Source: Halobacteria archaeon | GTDB taxonomy: Bacteria > Pseudomonadota > Gammaproteobacteria > UBA9214 | Reading direction: 5' to 3' | NCBI GenBank assembly: GCA_013041945.1 | Contig: JABDRC010000218.1 | Coordinates: forward strand, 1-9,370 | DNA length: 9,370 bases | Shown here: positions 7,411 to 9,370 of the stretch, in pieces | Numbering within the stretch: the stretch's first letter is position 1 | How the letters are laid out: every line of letters starts with the position of its first letter | Notes under the pieces: model-generated | What the model was told of the DNA's origin: nothing | Database searches by the model: none | The model's input: only the letters and a program-made list of their open reading frames with translations | Translations under genes and position numbers: made by a program

Positions 7411-8310
7411 GTGCCCGAAGAATTCCGCTGTGGCTACATTGCCCTCGTTGGCCGCCCGAATACGGGCAAGTCGACGCTGCTGAACCGCATACTCGGGCAG
7501 AAAATCAGCATCACTTCCAGGCGCCCGCAGACGACGCGCCACCGTGTGCTGGGGATAAAGACGCATGAAGCGGCACAGCTGATCTACGTGGATACGCCGG
7601 GTATGCACGTGTTCAGCGGGCGGGCCATGAACCGGCACATGAACCGGACTGCCAGCAGCGTTCTGATGGACGTCGATGTCGTCGTCTTCCTGGTGGACGG
7701 CCTGGACTGGACCGCGGATGACGACCTGGTGCTGGAGAAACTGGCTGCGGTGAAATGCCCGGTGATCCTGGCCGTGAACAAGGTGGACCTCCTGAAAAGC
7801 CGGGCAGCGCTGTTGCCGGGCCTGCAGGCGCTGTCCGGCAAACGCCAGTTTGCGGAAATTATTCCGATCTCTGCCGCGCGCGGCGACAATATCCCGGAGC
7901 TGGAGGCCTGTATCGAGTCGCTGTTGCCGGTCTCGGCCCCCTATTTCCCGGAAGACCAGATCACCGACCGGTCGGAGCGTTTTCTGGTCGCCGAACTGGT
8001 CCGCGAGAAACTGTTTCGCAAGCTTGCGCGGGAATTGCCCTACGGGCTGACCGTCGAAATCGAGTCGTTCGTGCGCGACCCCGGCATTGTCCACATCCAT
8101 GCGCTGATCTGGGTGGAGCGCGCCAGCCAGAAGTCGATCGTCATCGGCAGGCAGGGGCGGCTGCTCAAGGAGGTCGGGCAACAGGCGCGCCGGGATATCG
8201 AGGCAATGCTCGGCAGCAAGGTGAACCTGAAGTTGTGGGTCAAGGTGAAAGCGGGCTGGGCGGACGACGAGCGGGCACTGCGCAGCCTTGGTTACACCGA
8301 CACTGAATAG
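7411..8310 (+). CDS. era: Era, GTPase for 30S ribosome assembly
   Basis: This 299-residue protein matches Era (E. coli 301). Era binds the 3' end of 16S rRNA during small-subunit maturation and links assembly to cell cycle and growth. The GTPase motifs are G14RPNTGKS21 (with threonine where NVGKS is usual), D61TPG, N123KVD and ISAAR for G5. The C-terminal KH RNA-binding domain carries VIGRQG, with the GxxG loop at 246-249, followed by LLKEVGQQARRDIE. The frame is open far upstream inside rnc. I chose the GTG at 7411, four bases after the rnc stop, because MPEEFRCGYIALVGRPN aligns with the normal Era N-terminus. GAGG at 7395-7398 is a somewhat distant ribosome binding site. An ATG at 7354 would add 19 residues and overlap rnc. 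The rnc-era pair is a classic operon. Confidence 0.96.
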   Translation: MPEEFRCGYIALVGRPNTGKSTLLNRILGQKISITSRRPQTTRHRVLGIKTHEAAQLIYVDTPGMHVFSGRAMNRHMNRTASSVLMDVDVVVFLVDGLDWTADDDLVLEKLAAVKCPVILAVNKVDLLKSRAALLPGLQALSGKRQFAEIIPISAARGDNIPELEACIESLLPVSAPYFPEDQITDRSERFLVAELVREKLFRKLARELPYGLTVEIESFVRDPGIVHIHALIWVERASQKSIVIGRQGRLLKEVGQQARRDIEAMLGSKVNLKLWVKVKAGWADDERALRSLGYTDTE

Positions 8311-8328
8311 GCCGGTCCCTCACTCGCC

Positions 8329-8348
8329 GGGGCACATCGGGCCCTTTT
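8329..8348 (+). terminator. Weak terminator-like hairpin after era
   Basis: GGGGC (8329-8333) can pair with GCCCT (8341-8345, one G-U pair) around a 7-nt loop. A run of four T follows at 8345-8348. The stem is only four strong pairs plus one wobble, so any termination would be partial. It lies in the 86-nt era-recO gap, the loosest junction in this half of the cluster. The rest of the gap shows no clear promoter. Confidence 0.25.
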
Positions 8349-8396
8349 CCGGTAAAGTGATGAATATGAATCAGGTTTCCGGAGGGCTGAACATCG

Positions 8397-9176
8397 ATGG
8401 GCGCAGTTGAACGCGTGTCGCTGGAACCCGCCTGGGTGCTGCACCGTTATCCGTACCGGGACTCGAGTCTGCTGGTCGAGGTATTCAGTCCTGCATACGG
8501 GCGCGTGGGGCTGGTCGCGCGGGGTGCGCGTTCGCCGAAATCGCGCCGCTACGGCGAGTTGCAACTGCTCCGGCCCCTGCTGCTGTCCTGGACCCTGCGC
8601 GGCGACCTCGGCACCCTGACCGGTGCCGAAGCCCGTGCGCTGCCGGTCAGCGGAGACGGCCGCAAGGTGCTGTGTGTGAGCTACCTGAACGAGCTGTTGC
8701 TGCGCCTGCTGACGCGACATGACCCGCACCCGGCCCTGTTCTTTGCCTATGAGCGGGCGATCGAAGACCTCGACGGGGCGGCGGAGGAGCAGGCACTGCG
8801 CTATTTCGAGAAGCACCTGCTGCAGGAACTGGGCTATGGCCTGCTGCTGGACCGCGAGTTCGATTCCGGCGCGGCCGTCGATGCGTCCGCCGTATACGAA
8901 TACCGTCTTGAACAGGGCCCCGTGCGCTGCCGGCAGCCCGGCGGTGAGGGCATCTACCTGCAGGGTGCCAGTCTGCTGGCCCTGGCGGACGAGTGCCTTG
9001 ACGGTCGCCGGGCATGCCGCGAGGCCCGCCGGCTGATGCGCGCTGCACTGTCGCTTTATCTGGGTGCACGTCCCCTGAAAACGCGCACGGTGCTGAAGCA
9101 ACTGGCATCGATGACGCCCTTGCGGCGTTCGCCGGCGGATACCACTAACGAGACCGGCATGGAAACGGGTGGATAA
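8397..9176 (+). CDS. recO: RecO, DNA repair and recombination mediator
   Basis: This 259-residue protein is slightly longer than E. coli RecO (242), chiefly by a polar C-terminal tail. RecO works with RecR (and RecF) to load RecA onto SSB-coated single-stranded DNA in gap repair. The N-terminal OB-fold is recognisable (PAWVLHRYPYRDSSLLVEVFSP, then GRVGLVARGARSPKSR, about 10-85). The helical C-terminal domain contains YLNELLLRLLTRHDPHPALFFAYE and the FEKHLLQELGYGL motif. The final segment SLYLGARPLKTRTVLKQL is also typical. The ATG at 8397 has GGAGGG at 8381-8386. The era-recO-pdxJ order matches other gammaproteobacteria. A 16-codon ORF in another frame (8360-8410) overlaps the start and is probably chance. 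Confidence 0.94.
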   Translation: MGAVERVSLEPAWVLHRYPYRDSSLLVEVFSPAYGRVGLVARGARSPKSRRYGELQLLRPLLLSWTLRGDLGTLTGAEARALPVSGDGRKVLCVSYLNELLLRLLTRHDPHPALFFAYERAIEDLDGAAEEQALRYFEKHLLQELGYGLLLDREFDSGAAVDASAVYEYRLEQGPVRCRQPGGEGIYLQGASLLALADECLDGRRACREARRLMRAALSLYLGARPLKTRTVLKQLASMTPLRRSPADTTNETGMETGG

Positions 9177-9370
9177 ATGTTACTCGGTGTGAATATCGAC
9201 CATGTGGCAACCCTGAGACAGGCGCGCGGGACGCCTTATCCCGATCCCGTGCAGGCGGCCATCGAAGCAGAACAGGCCGGTGCGGACAGCATCACGCTGC
9301 ACCTGCGCGAAGACCGCCGGCACATTCAGGAGCGCGACGTCATCCTGTTGAAGGATATCCTGCAGACGCG
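9177..9370 (+). CDS. pdxJ: PdxJ, pyridoxine 5'-phosphate synthase (N-terminal part, cut by window end)
   Basis: The first 64 codons are visible; the window ends inside the gene. PdxJ condenses 1-deoxyxylulose 5-phosphate with 3-amino-2-oxopropyl phosphate to give pyridoxine 5'-phosphate in the DXP-dependent vitamin B6 pathway. The N-terminus LLGVNIDHVATLRQARGTPYP and the segment QAGADSITLHLREDRRHI are diagnostic of this TIM-barrel enzyme. The visible active-site region includes H42 with the R44/R47 neighbourhood, equivalent to the E. coli histidine at about 45. The ATG directly follows the recO TAA with no gap. GGGTGG at 9168-9173, within the recO end, can serve as ribosome binding site. Coupled translation with recO is likely. 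Confidence 0.96.
   Translation, partial: MLLGVNIDHVATLRQARGTPYPDPVQAAIEAEQAGADSITLHLREDRRHIQERDVILLKDILQT

Noticed and set aside
7264..8181. 305-residue antisense ORF opposite rnc/era
   Set aside because: GC-rich codon bias on the + strand leaves open frames on the other strand. The peptide is rich in R, H, Q and P with no recognisable domain, and era is clearly the real gene.
7755..8306. 183-residue + strand ORF inside era
   Set aside because: Another frame of era, with Arg/Gly/Ala-rich shadow composition and no ribosome binding site.

Overview
This window is a block of housekeeping and envelope-stress genes from a GC-rich gammaproteobacterium. All genes are on the + strand. The gene order is rseA (3' end), rseB, rseC, mucD/degP, a glutaredoxin-like gene, lepA, lepB, a DUF4845 gene, rnc, era, recO and pdxJ (5' end). 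This closely matches the Pseudomonas-type algU-mucABCD-lepA-lepB-rnc-era-recO-pdxJ arrangement. In enterobacteria mucD is not in this position. The mucD-type protease and the extra glutaredoxin-like gene suggest a non-enteric lineage such as Chromatiales/Ectothiorhodospiraceae-like bacteria or relatives, but the exact taxon is inference and is not settled by the sequence.

Positions 1-3558 hold the sigma-E (RpoE/AlgU) control module. It comprises the membrane anti-sigma factor RseA (only its membrane and periplasmic part is present), its periplasmic protector RseB, the inner-membrane cysteine-cluster protein RseC, and the periplasmic two-PDZ serine protease MucD. A short CxxC thioredoxin-fold protein follows. 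rseA, rseB and rseC are tightly packed. A 20-codon mini-ORF exactly bridges rseA and rseB.

Positions 3555-6337 hold lepA (translational GTPase EF4) and lepB (signal peptidase I). A good sigma-70-type promoter with a perfect TATAAT lies over the glutaredoxin stop codon. It is followed by a leader of about 57 nt that has a 7-bp hairpin and no Shine-Dalgarno sequence next to the lepA start.

Positions 6367-9370 hold a small one-pass membrane protein (DUF4845), RNase III, the ribosome-assembly GTPase Era, RecO and the start of PdxJ. Several junctions are overlapping or abutting (TTGA at DUF4845/rnc, TAA-ATG at recO/pdxJ), which is consistent with translational coupling. The era-recO gap of 86 nt is the only loose junction here and carries a weak terminator-like hairpin.

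No mobile element, CRISPR array, tRNA, rRNA, phage gene or recent insertion is visible. The coding content is complete and looks ordinary. I found no convincing new biological system. The points worth a second look are at the junctions (mini-ORFs, leader structure, non-ATG starts) and in a pilin-like N-terminus on the DUF4845 protein.
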